13,147 nt of DNA from Sva-07 sp041686315 (GTDB lineage Bacteria > Actinomycetota > Acidimicrobiia > Acidimicrobiales > Ilumatobacteraceae), in NCBI GenBank assembly GCA_041686315.1, contig JAWLEC010000085.1, forward strand, positions 1 to 13,147, written 5' to 3'. Both the position numbers and the translations under genes were made by a program. Under the pieces are notes generated by a model. That model was not told the origin of the DNA, did not search any database, and worked only from the letters and a program-made list of their open reading frames with translations. Each line of letters begins with the position of its first letter. Position 1 is the first letter of the stretch. Positions 12,745 to 13,147 of the stretch are shown piece after piece.

Positions 12745-13147
12745 ATGTCCGACACCGCCGCTTCGAGCACCACCGGGGAGGCCGCTGATCCTGCCGGTCC
12801 GGGTGGCGTCACTGGGGAGGATCCGGTGGCGCGTGCGGCACGGTTGGCGGCGATGGCGCAGCGGTTGGCGCCGTTCGCGGAACTGTCCGAGCTCGAACCA
12901 CAGCATCTGCGCCTCGTGCGCCCCGACGAACGCGTCGCCGCCGCCGACCTCGTCGGCGCCGCCCTCCTCCAAGCGGTCAATACCCTCGAGGTGCTCGCCG
13001 ACATCGACCCCACCGAACTCGACGCCGAGGTGCTGTCGCAGTGGACCGAAGGCATCGAAACCGTCCGCCGCATGGCCGACGCCGCCGCCATCCGCGCCGC
13101 CGGCCACATCGACCGCACCAACCCCTACAAACCCCACGGGTTCTTCT
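12745..13147 (+). CDS. N-terminal part of a DUF222 / 13E12-type (HNH endonuclease family) protein, runs off right edge
   Basis: 134 residues are visible from ATG at 12745 and the frame is open at the window end. In-frame ATGs at 12733 and 12736 are alternative starts; none has a clear ribosome binding site. After a disordered Ser/Thr/Gly-rich start, the helical stretch ARAARLAAMAQRLAPF, the DLVGAALLQAVNTLEVLAD block, and the segment RRMADAAAIRAAGHIDRTNP with PHGFF fit the N-terminal DUF222 region of 13E12-repeat proteins. In these proteins that region is normally followed by an HNH nuclease domain, which would lie outside the window and is not seen. These genes occur in many near-identical copies in actinobacterial genomes, and their biological role is poorly known. 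The gene is separated from the secreted-protein gene by the stem-loop at 12637-12667. Confidence 0.72.
   Translation, partial: MSDTAASSTTGEAADPAGPGGVTGEDPVARAARLAAMAQRLAPFAELSELEPQHLRLVRPDERVAAADLVGAALLQAVNTLEVLADIDPTELDAEVLSQWTEGIETVRRMADAAAIRAAGHIDRTNPYKPHGFF

Noticed and set aside
1..13147. CRISPR array, insertion sequence, toxin-antitoxin or defence cassette
   Set aside because: No regularly spaced repeats, transposase or integrase, paired small toxin and antitoxin genes, or defence-type domains were found. The helicase is a housekeeping-type DUF3516 protein without defence partners.

Overview
The window is very high-GC DNA with dense, short-spaced genes, many GTG starts and almost no Shine-Dalgarno sequences. 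It encodes an F420-type luciferase-like oxidoreductase of the Rv3520c kind, a Ski2-like helicase with the actinobacterial DUF3516 tail, a DUF2071 protein and a DUF222/13E12-type protein. Together these point to an actinomycete (Actinomycetota). An Acidimicrobiia-like member is my guess, but the window alone does not prove it.

Left part (1-1435): somewhat lower-GC, accessory-looking DNA. It holds the end of an unrecognised gene, an intergenic hairpin, and a truncated fragment resembling a MobF/TrwC relaxase. The fragment lies just downstream of a tRNA-Val(CAC) gene on the same (minus) strand. This is the usual layout of a decayed element that had integrated at a tRNA 3' end.

Central part (1462-10932): ordinary chromosomal housekeeping and metabolism. 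On the minus strand are a D-2-hydroxyacid dehydrogenase and, 22 bases after it, a membrane-anchored J-domain protein. Divergent to them are alanine dehydrogenase (ald) and a lipoprotein 5 bases downstream. An ArfB-type ribosome-rescue hydrolase converges on the lipoprotein, with a large stem-loop between them. Next come the F420-type oxidoreductase, a convergent DUF971 protein, a divergent DUF2071 protein, a UspA stress protein, and the large helicase 31 bases after uspA. Several starts are preceded at 6-8 bases by a TAnnnT -10-like hexamer, which suggests leaderless mRNAs.

Right part (11028-13147): an overlapping pair (lipoprotein, then a secreted PKD-like protein). The junction of the two genes sits in a clearly lower-GC block of about 0.5 kb, flanked by very GC-rich DNA inside both genes. 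A stem-loop containing the GGGGTCAGACCCC core follows, and then the start of a DUF222/HNH-type gene that runs off the right edge.

I found no CRISPR array, complete insertion sequence, toxin-antitoxin pair or recognisable defence island, and no convincing previously undescribed system. The best leads are the tRNA-Val-linked relaxase relic with an unusual tRNA T-loop, the J-domain/membrane/Cys-rich fusion, the large imperfect palindrome at 4988-5039, and the composition break across the 11.3-11.9 kb gene pair.
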